Both the position numbers and the translations under genes were made by a program. The notes below the pieces were generated by a model. It did no database searches. It saw only the letters and a list, made by a program, of their open reading frames with translations, and was not told where the DNA came from. Of a DNA stretch of 64,000 nt, positions 13,110-26,534 are shown in pieces (position 1 is the first letter of the stretch; each line of letters opens with the position of its first letter). This stretch comes from Mesorhabditis belari (taxonomy: Eukaryota > Nematoda > Chromadorea > Rhabditida > Rhabditidae): NCBI GenBank assembly GCA_958450365.1, contig CAUEEP010000743.1:1976001-2040000 (forward strand), read 5' to 3'.

Positions 13110-15328
13110 TTAAAGAGCTGGTGGAGGGGTAAGATGTAAAAGATTGGAGATTTTCATTGGGAATTGTGAGAGTTCGTTTATATCCAACACTTGATCAGCA
13201 TTTAGATCAAAGTTTTGAAAAAGAATCTGGATTTCTTCGGGTTTTATCTAAAAGGATTTATTTAATTGTTAATTGTACTTTGATTGTTTTACCTGTGCAT
13301 ATTTTGATGCGAATGTTTGAACCTCGTAAACTTGCAATCGGAGATCTCCATTAGAGTCGATATAAGAAATGATTGACTGAGCCATTTCTTGATTGATTTT
13401 TTCCTGAAAATATATAAGTTTTGTAAAATAAAGCATTTATTACTTGAGTCTTTGGTTTATTAAAAGTGAGAGCATTGAGAAATTCGGAATAGGCGAGATT
13501 TCCGTCTTGATTCGTGTCGGCTACGGCCAGAACTCCGTCAATGATCGTTCCTAAAAAGACTCAATCTTATCGTAGCCTTAAATCCATCGATTTTTTTAAA
13601 AACTGTTCAAAACAGAGCTGTGTACAAACAAAAATCGGCAAAATAAGCCTTTCCACGGTGAAGTTTCTATGTGTTTCTTATTCTTATTGAATACAGAATA
13701 AAATTATCTACATTTTGCATACTTTTGGATCACTTAAAACAGAATTCGTGCCAAGAAAAGCTCAGTTAACCTCTTTTTGAGCTCTTTGAGCTCTTTTTCG
13801 TTTGCTTTTTTTGGCATTTTCTCATCCCAGATTTGTTCTAAATGGCTCCAAAAAATTCAATAGATAGCTTCAATTTTCGAATTGGATTTCTTTTTCTTTT
13901 CTTTTTTTTTCTATTCGGTACATGCATAAGAAATGCGAATTTCAACATTTTCATAAATTTCCAACGATAGAAACCTGTTATCGATGAATGTTATATACTA
14001 TTTGAAAGTTGTAAATTCTCCTCTAGTTTATAACATTCATCGAAAACAGGTTTCTATCGTTTGAAATTTATGAAAATGTTGAAATCCGCAATTTCTTATG
14101 CATGTACCTAATAGAAAAAAAGAAAATCAGAAACACAAATAAAATTAACTGCAAAAGCATTATTTTGGCTGGCGCTGTTTTGACCGGCTTCCCCCCTATT
14201 TTTCTGTATTTGCAAACGATAAGACCATCCAAGATAAACCAAGTGCCATCCGGTCGCCAAATGCATTTTAGCAAAAGGCTTTTATTTTCTAAAGCGTAAC
14301 ACCACATTGTATCCACGTTTTAGAAAAAGAAAAGTCGTTTGCTAGAATGCATTTGGTGAGATTTGTCTAGCACAAACCATCGCCAGCGAGTCGACGAATC
14401 GTTTGTTCATTGTGATCAACCACACCGTCTCCATTCACATCCATTCTCTGCAAAGGTAAACATTCACCCAAATCCCCAATCGTTTTCTTTTTTAAACCAA
14501 CAAAAAAAAAAACCTTAAAAATCGTTTCCTCTGTGTCGACGGGTTTTTGAGAAAAAGCATAAGCAAGAGGCACAAATTCAGCGACATCCAAATTTGAGTC
14601 ACCATCGATATCATATTGTGAGAAGAGGCCTGGTTTTTGTAAACGATTAAACTTAAAAGTTACCGTATATCAGCTTAAAAGCGCGTTTAATCAGTAAGTA
14701 AAATCAGTAAGTAAAATTTCAAATTTAAAAGAGATTCATTTACCTTTGACTTTTTCAATCGTCATCCCCCGCTCGTTTAGCCATTTTGTCAACTCTCGAA
14801 TGTCAACTTTTGCATTATTGTCAACATCCACACTATCAAAAGAGTTCACTGAAAATCATTTATATAAAATCTTATACAAATGATACACGACTGGACAATG
14901 AAATATCATATTTTAAAAAAACACACTTTTGCACTTTCGCGCGTCTGTAACTCCCTTGTCTTTACCGTATTTCTAAATATTAATATTACCATTGTGTAGC
15001 CCTTGAAAAGAGCTTTCAGAAAATGTATAACACTAATAGTTTAAACTCAAAGACAAGGGAGTTACAGACGCGCGAAGGTGCGAAAGTGTTTTTTCAAATA
15101 TGATATTTCATTGTCCAGTACTGTACCATTTTCTTAGTCTTATTTGTATAAAATCTTATACAAATGATACCATTTTCTTAGTCTTATTTGTATAAAATCT
15201 TATACAAATGATACCATTTTCTTAGTCTTATTTGTATAAAATCTTATACAAATGATACCATTTTCATTAGCCATTCGCTCATCGAAAGCATTTATTCCAA
15301 TAAATAAAGCAAATAATAAAAGTTTCAT
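13110..15328 (-). CDS. Secreted six-EF-hand protein (CREC/calumenin-like), 7 exons
   Basis: Exons on the minus strand: 15328-15259, 14848-14744, 14629-14514, 14447-14378, 13550-13444, 13403-13293, 13247-13110; 717 bp, 238 aa, phases consistent. Residues 1-15 (MKLLLFALFIGINAF) are a signal peptide. Six EF-hand loops can be read at about 31-42, 65-76 (DIDGDSNLDVAE), 100-111 (DVNGDGVVDHNE), 132-143 (DTNQDGNLAYSE), 172-183 (degenerate: Leu where Gly is usual at loop position 6) and 207-218. Six EF-hands after a signal peptide is the calumenin/reticulocalbin plan, but the C-terminus (PPPAL) lacks an HDEL-type retention signal, so it may be secreted. Calcium binding is inferred. The first intron carries a Tc1-like MITE and a 46-bp tandem repeat, and the fourth a palindromic element. 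Confidence 0.88.
13906..14116. repeat. Foldback element in EF-hand gene intron 4
   Basis: Two arms of about 95 bp (TTTTTCTATTCGGTACATGC... and its inverted partner ending GCATGTACCTAATAGAAAAA) flank a centre at about 14010-14025. Inner arm text includes CGATAGAAACCTGTTATCGA / TCGAAAACAGGTTTCTATCG. No coding capacity. Confidence 0.85.
14890..15120. repeat. Tc1-like foldback MITE (family D, copy 1)
   Basis: Ends ACTGGACAATGAAATATCAT and inverted ATGATATTTCATTGTCCAGT; arms of about 90 bp include GTCTGTAACTCCCTTGTCTTTA. Single ends of the same family occur at 32025-32090 and 51230-51262. Immediately to its right (15120-15258) a 46-bp unit containing CTTAGTCTTATTTGTATAAA is tandemly repeated about three times and runs into the splice donor of exon 1. 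Confidence 0.85.
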
Positions 15329-15783
15329 CGTTGAGAAAAAGCAGTCGACAAAAGAGTATGCTTTAATTCTGTCACAAAATTCACGGAAAAGTGCGGAAGG
15401 GTGAGAGGTGAGGAGATGGGTGAAAGAGAACAACAACCGGTATCGAGCATGAGTGACACAAAGAGGAGGCAATAGTTGAAGGAGTGGCTCCGACAAGGGA
15501 ATGGTTTGTCTTTTGACGCCCTTTGGCAATGAACAAAAGAAAGATCGCATCCATCAACCATTCTCTTTTTTTTTCACCAATTTGTCCTCTTCAATCACCC
15601 TCTCAATTCTTTACTTTTCGATTCTTTTCTTTGCTTTCCTTGCCAGAGTTGATTGTTCTGATCATCATTGACAAGAAAATCGTTTCTTTTGTTGTTTACA
15701 TAATCATCTTTAAACCAAAAATCAATTCTAACAATTTTATTATGCAAAACATGAGCAACTTTTTTTTGATCCAGTTTCAATGA

Positions 15784-17941
<2,158 letters not shown>

Positions 17942-18062
17942 TTCTTTGGCTAGAACTGGAGTTAAATGAAAAAAAAAATTGTTATAGAGTTAGTAAGGGA
18001 AAGGTAAAGGTCAATCCATGCAACTAAATGGCTTTTCATTTCAATTTTTTTACTTCATAAAG

Positions 18063-18068
18063 ATTTAT
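18063..18068 (-). terminator. Candidate poly(A) signal of strm-1 upstream of ASPDH
   Basis: Minus strand AATAAA (plus TTTATT) 128 bp after the strm-1 stop and about 111 bp before the ASPDH trans-splice acceptor at 17951. This is the spacing seen in SL2 operons. Confidence 0.5.
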
Positions 18069-18195
18069 TGCATTAGACCATCACAAGAATCTCAGAATCA
18101 CCAAAATTGATATTGAATTGACATTGATATTGACAAAAAGGATTTGCACATAAATAAAATGCAATAATATGAAGATAACGACTTATTGTTAGCTT

Positions 18196-20959
18196 TTAGT
18201 TTTTCTGAAAAATGATTAACTCAGAGCCGGAGAGAATTCCAAGACGGCCACCCTCTACAATTTTATCGACGGTACCGGAGAGAAAAGTTCGGTTAAATTC
18301 GTGGAATCCTTTTGGGAGAATGTTTAAACCCTAAAATCTTCTTGATATTCTCTATTTTTTATCTTTTATCTTTTACCTGAGCTATTTGAATGAGTGAGGT
18401 GATGACGGGGCTTTTCACCATCCACATAAAGAGTGATGAGTGAGTGAAACAAAAATAGAAGGGCAAGCCCGCCTCAGCCGCTAGATCTGTTGAAGAAATC
18501 TGGAATATTTGGATTGTTTATAAAAATGAGTAGATAATAAAATTGTGTAAAAAGCAACGTAAACTATAAAAGAAAAAAAAACATGCAATAGTCATTTGAT
18601 TGGCGGCGGCAGCGGCGATCATTTCTTCTTTTGTGTGTAAAGAGGGCATACCACAGGCAAACTCAAGACCCTCGATTATCTAAATGATAAAAATAGCTTT
18701 GAGTAATCAAAAAGATGTTTGTAGACTTTAAAAGATTCAAATTACATTTAAAACTCGATAAAATCTCAAGCATTTGATTAGAGAATAGCCGTAAAATGTG
18801 CTTATTCTTGTGCTTTGTGCTTACAATGCAAATCAGCGCGAAAATGCGATCGCCAACAGATTTGCACATGCCTATATGCATTCAATACAAAAAAAAATCT
18901 ATGCTGATTCCGAATCTAAAAGAATTTTTTAAATCCGTCTTACAGATTTTTTAAAAATTGAAATTTATTGGATCGTCATCGTCATTTTCTATGGAAACGA
19001 CTAAAATGACTTCAACTCTCGACTTCAACTCTCTGACTCTTCGAAAGTCAAATTCTCGATGCCACAAGAAAATTTACTTCTTGTTCGAATTCTAACAATT
19101 CTAATTCTAACAATTCTAATTCTTAATTCTAAACACCGTATTCTCTCTAATAGTAGTGCACTCCGCCGAGCCGAGTTGATGCCTATTTTACAGTTTCCAA
19201 GCTTTCCCAGAAACTCAACACTCAAATCCCCCACTAGACCTCATCGTCAGCTACATTTTCCGACCCCACATCGATAGGTTCTGATAAGCGCTTCTCGAGA
19301 TTTCGAGGAATTTAGGCGACACTCAGAGTGCACTACTATTAGAGAGAATATGGTAGTAACTTTTGTCAACAAGGCTCTTGTGCTTCTTTTGAAAACAAAA
19401 ACATTAAAATTGCTCAACCCTGAAACAAACTAGTAGCGTTTTGAACAAAAAAAAACAACGCTTTTCAACTTTCTGCAATTTTTTTCTTGCTTGTGCTTAT
19501 TCGTGTACTTTTTACTTACAATGTACTTATTTAGAAATCAATTATTATCACTTATTACCGTATTCTCTCTAATAGTAGTGCGCACCACTATTTTTTCAAC
19601 CCCCTCTCGGACCGCAATACTATTAGAGAGTGCACTACTATTAGAGAGAATACGGTATATCATTCTTTTTCTTCTTTATCAACCCACTTTTCTGTGCTCT
19701 TCATGATTAGCTGAGTATTCATTGGTTTTTATGAGATCATACACTGCGAACTTCCCACCAGGTTTTAAAACTCGAGCCACCTAACAGTTTATTGTTAACA
19801 TTTATGTTATTTATCGTTCCTCTTTTTACCTCTTTCATCACTCCATCCAATTTTGGAAAGTATTTCAATGAGTAAATGGCATAAGCAGAATCCTAGAACG
19901 ATTTTCATTAAAGAATTCTTCAACTCTTGTCAACTTGAGACTCGTTTTCTAATGGCATTTGATGGCAATCGGCCTCAATCAATCGACAATGATCATCGAT
20001 TCCTTGTTGGCGAAAATATGTGTTCCCTAGAAGTGAGCAAGTATTTTTCATCAGGAAACCTATCCAACCAATCTCCACTTCATTTGCGGCTATCGTGATC
20101 CCGGTTAGATTAGCTCCAGTGTCTTTTAAATCTCTAATCACTCCACCTAAAATCATTACTTTAGAGAAAATCCTCATCCTCTCACCAATTCCACAACCGA
20201 TATCAATGCAATTCACTCCCGATTTCAGCTCTAATTCCTCACCGATTGTCTGGAATATGTTTGATGAATGATTTCAAATTTGCTACTTGATGTAATCCAC
20301 GAAGTGCATCTTCTAGTAAACGTTCTCCTTTACGTGGAGCTGCGAAATGAAAGTTTCCATTGAAATATTCATCAATTACTGTAGACATCACTGAATAGTA
20401 ATGGGAAGTGACCGGGCCGTGATCTCCCTGGAAACTTGAAATTTAGTTTTTTTTTTTGTATAAACTTACAGTTTCTTTTGCTTTATCGTACAATCGTCGA
20501 TGTTCATCTTCAAAAGCTAGCTGAATAAAAGTTTTGTTGCAAGTTTGGTGAAATGATTGGAGTGGTTGGTTGGTTGATCGATTTCTCTCAACTCTTTTTT
20601 TTCGGTCGTATCTCTTTTGAACCGTATTGGAACTGTATTAGATCAAAAAAGAACTGTATTGGAACCGTATTGGAACCGTTTTGGAACCGTATTGGAACCG
20701 TATTGGAACTGTATTAGATCAAAGCTGAATAAAAGTTTTGTTGCAAGTTTGGTGAAATGATTGAAGTGGTTGGTTGATCGATTTCTCTCAACTCTTTTTT
20801 TTCGGTCGTATCTCTTTTGAAAAAGAGATATCTAGCGTATTACAAGCAAAAGTAAAATGCTAGAATTTAATAGAAAAACAAAAAAAAAACACTTACAAGA
20901 TCATGCCGCCGAAAATGAAAGAGTAATTTGAGAAAATTGCCGCTCATATTGATGGCCAT
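18196..20959 (-). CDS. strm-1: Sterol 4-C-methyltransferase STRM-1-like, 11 exons
   Basis: SAM-dependent methyltransferase of the nematode STRM-1 type, which methylates dietary sterol at C-4 (known role in C. elegans: limiting dafachronic acid precursors). Exons 20959-20897, 20520-20470, 20427-20287, 20249-20186, 20146-20069, 20026-19935, 19892-19830, 19780-19688, 18679-18587, 18499-18377, 18330-18196; 996 bp = 331 aa. Motifs: HGPVTSHYYSVMSTVIDEYF, the SAM motif I CIDIGCGIGG, ITIAANEVEIG, IEADCHQMPLE (post-I), AYAIYSLKYFPKLDGVMKE, VLKPGGKFAVYDLIKT (motif III), CGMPSLHT, and SLFMWMVKSPVI. A trans-splice-like acceptor (AAATTTTAG) ends 7 bp before the ATG. The exon 9/10 junction lacks a GT donor; phase requires ATT|GCATGT, a possible GC donor. 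The large intron 8 hosts family B MITEs. Confidence 0.94.
19135..19354. repeat. MITE family B copy 1 (strm-1 intron 8)
   Basis: Ends ACCGTATTCTCTCTAATAG plus TAGTGCACTC, inverted on the right as GTGCACTACTATTAGAGAG. Interior GCCGAGCCGAGTTG... and GGTTCTGATAAGCGCTTCTC recur in the copies at 39455-39901. Confidence 0.85.
19557..19657. repeat. MITE family B copy 2 (short, strm-1 intron 8)
   Basis: About 100 bp, ends ACCGTATTCTCTCTAATAG and CTATTAGAGAGAATACGGT; the interior is reduced to CACTATTTTTTCAACCCCCT and a partial extra terminus. An internally deleted derivative of copy 1. Confidence 0.85.
20521..20830. repeat. Duplicated strm-1 intron 1 segment plus 12-bp tandem array
   Basis: The 85-100 bp beginning CTGAATAAAAGTTTTGTTGC at 20521 recurs at 20723, both followed by GGTTGATCGATTTCTCTCAA and TCGGTCGTATCTCTTTTGA. 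Between them lies a tandem run of GGAACCGTATTG units (20625-20712). The copy at 20521 contains the real splice acceptor of strm-1 exon 2; the second copy provides a duplicate acceptor-like site. Confidence 0.8.
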
Positions 20960-22112
20960 TTTGAGCTAAAATTTGTAGTAAAACTTTGAAGAAAGCCGTG
21001 AGTTTATTAAATTTTTTTCTGAAGAAGAAGGAAATCTAAAAGAATTGAAAGTGAATGAGGTGAAGAGGGCGGACATGAGGGAATGCGGGTCACAGGTAGA
21101 TGAAGGTCAAAGAAAAGCGAGATCCTAGACCGAGATTTTTATTTCCCGAGAGCAAATCAATTCATTTTGTGAAAATTGCCGTTCAATTTTTAGAACTCAA
21201 CGAAGAACGTTGTTTAAGCTTAAATTAATATAGAAAAAAAAATAGAAAAACACTGGCTAGAGCTCCAGGACAAATATCGACTTTGTTCTAAACTTTAAAA
21301 GAACGATCTAAGAATAAATTTTTGGAATGCTAAAGAAAATACTTGCCCTGAAACTTTTCTTGCACTTTTACTTGCCAGAATTTCCTGAAACTTTTCAATT
21401 CTTATTGTACAAGCTTTGTTTTTACCCACAAGTTTGTTAGTTAAGCGAGTTCAAAATTAGAATCAAAATTGAATGAATGAATCATTGGTGAGAGGATTTT
21501 TGACGAAGCGGTGATGAAAGTTGGTCTTGTTCGGTCGGTCGGTCCATCCTCCACCCTTTCATTTTTCTCTGTTTCTCTTTTTTTTTCACTCTACACATAC
21601 TCAAAGCTCTTTTTTCTTCTTCTTCTTCTTCTGCTTCTTCTTCATGTGCTTTCAGACGCCTGCCAATACCTCTTCGTGTCGACCACCCGAATTTCTTCTC
21701 GCCTTCTCTCAAATATTTGAACAAGCAGCACCGACACACATTTCAGGAGAAGTTCTTCTTCCTCTTTTCATCCTCTTTCCCGAATTATCAAACACATGAT
21801 TTTTACACGGAATTGGGGAAAGGAAAAAAAGATAATACCACTACAAAACAAGATATTTACTTACTTTAAACGTGAAAATTTAAAACCGTGAAACAAACCC
21901 GTGAATTAAGTTTTAGCGATCTATTAAACAACAATCATTAGTTTTTCTATGCAGTTTTAAGCTTTTAAGGCTTGTACTCAAGAAAAGCGAAATGATTTTG
22001 GCGAAGATTTGGAAATGTTCGCGTATTTCAAAAGTATGTTCCCTTAAAGTTCTCTTAAATTTTCTTTTTACTCGTGAAGCCAATGGAAAAACAAATAAAA
22101 CAAAAGGTTTTT
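20960..22112. other. Intergenic upstream of strm-1; no supported gene
   Basis: Contains the presumed strm-1 promoter (minus strand), a (TTC)n/(TTCTTC) tract at 21612-21645 and low-complexity pyrimidine sequence. The ORFs with long phenylalanine runs here are products of the pyrimidine tract. Confidence 0.5.
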
Positions 22113-22569
22113 GGGAGTGGGACAAATGCGACCTTTTTTTTGCGCACCCGGACATTTGCGCACCTTTTTTCGCGTTTTAAAAAAGCTCTAAAAGCTAATA
22201 TTAACCAATTTCTATTCCAAAAGTTGTTTTTCTAGGTAATTTTAGGGCGTAGAATCGAAATTTTGACATATCAGAGCTTGTGGAAGCGAACGGACGGAGT
22301 TATACAAAGAGAAAAATCAACAATTTTCTGTAATTTGACCTAGCCGTTTTGTCTTTCAAATTAGTTCCACACGCTCTGTTATGTCAAAATTTGAATTCGA
22401 CACCCTCAAATTACCTAGAAAAACAACTTTTGGAATAGAAATTGGTTAATATTAGCTTTTAGAGCTTTTTTAAAACGCGAAAAAAGGTGCGCTAATGGGC
22501 AAGGTGCGGAAAAAAAGGTGCGCAAATGTCCGGGTGCGCAAAAAAAAGGTCGCATTTGTCCCGCTCCCA
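22113..22569. repeat. Palindromic element (family C, copy 3)
   Basis: 457-bp foldback: GGGAGTGGGACAAATGCGAC on the left and inverted GTCGCATTTGTCCCGCTCCC on the right. Inner arms share GCGCACCCGGACATTTGCGC, AGCTCTAAAAGCTAATATTA and AAAGTTGTTTTTCTAGGTAA in inverse order. Larger arms than copy 1. Confidence 0.88.
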
Positions 22570-22908
22570 GGTTTTTTTATAAGCTTACCTTTGTATTTCA
22601 TTTTTTCGGTCCGTAAACGCGACATTCCGAAGCGAATCAGATAATTTCGATTTTCAATTTTTGAGAGAAACTGGTCTCACTCCCTTTTCCTCCATTCTAT
22701 ACCGCGCTCCATCCGTTTCTCTCTTTCTGCTTATGAGAGCGTGTAAATTTTGATCAAAACAGCTTCCAGAAAGAAATTGTAGTCTCTATTCCTCTAGTCG
22801 CTAGTCCCCCGTTTTGTAAATCAAGCTCTTATACATTATCTGCATTTTTTTCTTGTTCTGATTTATGATTCATCAATTGTTTCAAATTTTAGAGCACGAC
22901 TAGAAGAG

Positions 22909-24267
22909 ATGAATGATACGTCATCGAATGAACAAGGAAGCTCGAAACAAGCCGATGACCCAAATGGCTCTGGTTTTGCGCCCGAATCGTCATCTAACAA
23001 TGAAACGTGAGTATGAAACCTTTTTCTATACGAAAATGTAAATTTACGCTTAAGGGGTTTGTTAGAAAACGTAACATAGATAGATGTTATACACATATGG
23101 CATAGATAATGTGAATAGATAACTCGGGTCCATCATGGTTGCGCCGCGAAAATTGCGCCGTAAGCCAAAAACGAAATTTGGGCCGCCTTTGTAAAAATGA
23201 TTTTGCGCCACAAAAGCAGAGGCGCAAATTAGTCGGCGCAATTTTCGTTTTTGGCTTGCGTCGCAATCTTCATGGTGCAAAATTCGCGTGCGCAAATTTC
23301 GTATGCTCAATTTTCGTTTTTGGCTTGCGGCTCAATGTTCGCGGCGCAATCGTCAAGGTCCCGATAGCTCACTTATAAATCTGGCAGAGTTAACCTTTTC
23401 TTGGGTCAATTTGGTGTCCAATTTTAGCCATAGTCACTTTGACAATTTCCCACGTAAAGAAAATTCATTTGTTTTAGCTATGATTGCAACATTTGTTTGG
23501 ACACAGCCAAAGATCCGGTGATCACGATGTGTGGGCATCTTTTCTGTTGGCCCTGTCTCGTACAATGGCTCGATACTCGTCCTAACAATCAAGTGTGCCC
23601 TGTTTGCAAGTCCGGCGTTCAAGCAGATAAAGTAATTTTTTTTGACTATAACGTAGTCGCGCCTAGTTTTTAATCAAAAACAAAATGTGTATTTTGTTTG
23701 TTCGTTCTTTGTTTAAAATCTTCAGAAATTATTTTTTTTAGGTGATTCCATTGTACGGACGAGGAGGAAACAACGTTGATCCACGAACGAAAGTACCTCC
23801 ACGTCCCAAAGGACAGCGAACAGAAGCACAGCAGGTAGCTTAAGCTTATTTCTTTTGCATTAGAAATAATTTTTTTCCTTGTTTTGCCAAATATATTATG
23901 CATTCTTTAGGGATTTCCCGGTTTTACCTTTGGCGACGGAGGCGGTGTTCAGTTTTCGCTGGGCATTGGAGTAAGTGTTTTTTTGTTTTTTGAGAGCCTA
24001 GCCTTTACTCAATTGAACAAAGAGAGGAAAAACCCCATTAAAATCTTATTATTTAGGTTTTCCCGTTTGGTCTTTTTGCACAGTTTTTCAATGGCGGAGG
24101 TTTCGATCGTCGTCCCGATCCACCTGAACCCGGTAGTCGACAATACCAAGAGGTAGCTTTAAATAAATAATCCAATTTATTTTTATTTTCCACTCTAGGA
24201 GCGCTTCCTCGACAATGTCTTCATGTATTTGGGAATTTTCTTCATTCTTTGGTTACTTCTTGTTTAA
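22909..24267 (+). CDS. rnf-5: RNF5/RNF185-type membrane RING E3 ubiquitin ligase, 6 exons
   Basis: Exons 22909-23006, 23478-23631, 23742-23834, 23911-23970, 24057-24152, 24199-24267; 570 bp = 189 aa. C3HC4 RING at residues 36-76: Cys36, Cys39, Cys51, His53, Cys56, Cys59, Cys73, Cys76 (within [20 protein letters not shown] and later CPVCKSGV). The glycine/phenylalanine-rich middle ([23 protein letters not shown]) and the C-terminal anchor ([16 protein letters not shown]) match RNF5, an ER-membrane ligase in protein quality control; C. elegans RNF-5 also acts in muscle on UNC-95. The first ~32 residues are an acidic, Ser-rich tail. A TTCAAATTTTAG acceptor ends 16 bp before the ATG, fitting trans-splicing. 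A foldback-rich GCGCAATTTTCG element occupies intron 1. AATAAA at about 24346 is the likely poly(A) signal. Confidence 0.96.
23125..23365. repeat. GCGCAATTTTCG/TTTTTGGCTTGCG inverted and direct repeats in rnf-5 intron 1
   Basis: A cluster of short direct and inverted copies of GCGCAATTTTCGTTTTTGGC between GGTCC (23128) and inverted GGTCC-type sequence (23357). GC-richer than the surrounding intron. Family not recognised. Confidence 0.65.
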
Positions 24268-24708
24268 ACGGTAGTTTAATGTGTGTTCACAGCCACAAAA
24301 AAGCTTTTGTTATTATTTTTATGTCTCGTAAAAAAACTTTGCAAAATAAAGGAATTTATTTGCAATAGCGAGATTCAAATTTTAAACGAATGACGTTGCA
24401 TAATTTTAAATGACGGCTGTGAACATAAAAAACATACGCGCTTCATATCATGAATTTCTGTTAACTGTGTTTGTTTAGTGCCACCTAGCAATTCGATTTT
24501 GTATAGCCAACTATACTCTAGTTTTTAAGTAATTCTCCTGTTGGATTACTCGGCATTGTCTCTTTTAATAAATTCCTCAAATCTAAATCTAAAGATGTTT
24601 ACCGTAATAGTCATTACTGTATGGTTCGTCTATTCCAAACCCAAATGTGATAACACTGCAAATACGTATAAAAGTTTTATTACTAAAGTTCTCATGTTTA
24701 TGATTTCT
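24268..24708. terminator. Shared 3' region of rnf-5 and clec
   Basis: Convergent genes. AATAAA at about 24346 serves rnf-5. No other feature seen in the remaining AT-rich DNA. Confidence 0.5.
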
Positions 24709-26534
24709 TTACATGGTTTTAGGGGTGAGCTTTCGGTATTTTGCGTGTGACTGCATGGTAAGACGATTTTTCGACGAGAGAGGAGCACTCTGACAAACGA
24801 ATTTCTGAGGAGTAGAACAATCACCGGAAAACCATTCGATCTGTAAAAAGCGCTGATTACAATAGAATTCACAATTCACCTTCTTATCGGATTTTTGTTT
24901 CGAATACAAACAAGCCTCTGTTGCAGTCGATTTGTGAATGATTGGATTGAAAGCGGTAGATTTTGGCTGAAACAAGCTATAAGCACTTTTGCCAGCATGT
25001 TAAAACCTTGACTCCATTGTCCCATTGAAGTTGACCGTTGATCAGCTTACCACCAAGCCATAATTGCACATCGGACCATTTGTTCACTAAAAATTGAATA
25101 GGCTTTTGTTGAGTTCTGTGACTAATGCCTGCAAATAGAAGATCGTTCGTCTGATCATCGTTCACTACCGGCAAAAAGGCTCCTTCGTGAGCACTGGCAC
25201 AGGCGCTTGCAGCTTGATCTCGTTCTAATGCTCTCTATCAATTGTCATTTTTCTTTACAACTAACCAGCAGCCACATCAGATGGCAAAAAGCATCCACCA
25301 TCGGGCGTTTTTCTCGTCCCATTCGAAAGTGGGTAATGACCGGCAGCACAGTAACAGTTAGCTAGAATAAATTTCAGAGGAACTCAAAATTCGAGTTAAT
25401 ACCATCACATAGAGCCTCAAGAAGATCACTGGAGTGTAGTTGTTCAAGAGCTGTGCTTAAAACGTAGCCTTCAGAAGCAAGCTCGCGAATTGCAGGCACA
25501 TGAGCGCCTCGAGCTGAGACAAACTCTAAAAAAAACTCAATCAGTGCCTTTTATGTGAAAACCGATTGCAATCAGCACTCCTCCATCCTCTCTGAAATCA
25601 TTTCCGATTTCAATTGGCATTGAAGCAATGGTACTAAAAATTTTGAGCTTAATAAATCTTTGTGATGAACTCAAGAGAAGCTGCGAAAAGCACGGCCACT
25701 TTGCGCACATTTGCACGATGATCTTTCTGGAAGAGCTCGGTTGCTTTGCGGAGAGCACTGGAGAGTTTAGAGATGATGAGATTAGAGATGGAATTTACAC
25801 ACCTCTCCGCGTCATTGACCACTCCACCCAAAAACGGAATATCGAGTTTCGCCATCAGTTCAGCAGTGGATCCATAAGTGGTAAGATCGGCGACAATTTG
25901 CTGAATCTCTTTTTAAGAAAGTACGAATAGTTTTTCTACTGGTTCATCCGCATACGTGATGACACCGACTCTTAATTGTGATGGGCTGATCGTCGTTTGC
26001 ATTAGAGTTGTCTCGATGAATAGCTCTACCTAGAGCTTTTTGTTTAGTGCTAGAATTTCTAGATTCTTCTCGATATTTCGATATTTCTTTGACCTGTTGT
26101 AGTCCGACTTTCGAAACAGCTTCCGTACTTTCAACGACAAAAATCACGTCAAGCCATAGTGAATCCACCAAGCAGGGACATTGATCCGAGACTGCATCCA
26201 CATCACGAACTCCACTCAACCATATAACTAAGAAAATCTTTAATATTCTTCTAGAAAATCTTAGAAAATTGTTTTTCTCACAAAAATTGCCTCTATTTTT
26301 ACTCTCTCGAATAATTATGACAATTATCCGGCCTTAATCAAAAAGAAAATGCGGTTCCTGAAAAACAAAACGAACTTTCAACCTTTCCCCTCAAATATTA
26401 ATCTATTTTTTCGCGCATTCTTTATTTCCGCGTAATAAGTTTACGGGAAAAGTTTTATGATTTTATTCATTTTATGAATGGATTTGAAAAAATGACTTAC
26501 TCATAAAAAGCGAGAAAAGTTTTGACGAAAGCAT
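24709..26534 (-). CDS. Secreted vWA + C-type lectin protein (CLEC), 11 exons
   Basis: Exons 26534-26501, 26227-26094, 26029-25940, 25900-25803, 25757-25671, 25633-25563, 25525-25403, 25361-25266, 25224-25007, 24966-24880, 24840-24709; 1170 bp = 389 aa. Signal peptide MLSSKLFSLFMIIWLSG, then a von Willebrand factor A domain (about 30-195: LDVIFVVESTEAVSKVGLQQ, LRVGVITYADEP, VRKVAVLFAASL, EDGGVLIAIG). The MIDAS start reads VESTEA rather than DxSxS, so metal binding may be lost. A cysteine-containing linker (NCYCAAGHYP) leads to a C-type lectin domain (about 250-375: RDQAASACASAHEGAF, VQLWLGGKLINGQLQWDNG, WFSGDCSTPQKFVCQ). The carbohydrate triad motifs EPN/WND are not conserved. Nematode CLEC proteins of this plan are often immunity-responsive; here that is inference. 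Its lectin exon is partly duplicated at 27299-27426. Tail-to-tail with rnf-5. Confidence 0.9.

Noticed and set aside
21511..21799. Phenylalanine-rich ORFs
   Set aside because: Translation of a TTC/CTT microsatellite.
25900..25940. In-frame TAA within the clec vWA coding region
   Set aside because: A 39-bp intron (donor after GAACCA, acceptor GATTCAG) removes it and gives the expected TYADEP-QIVADL join.
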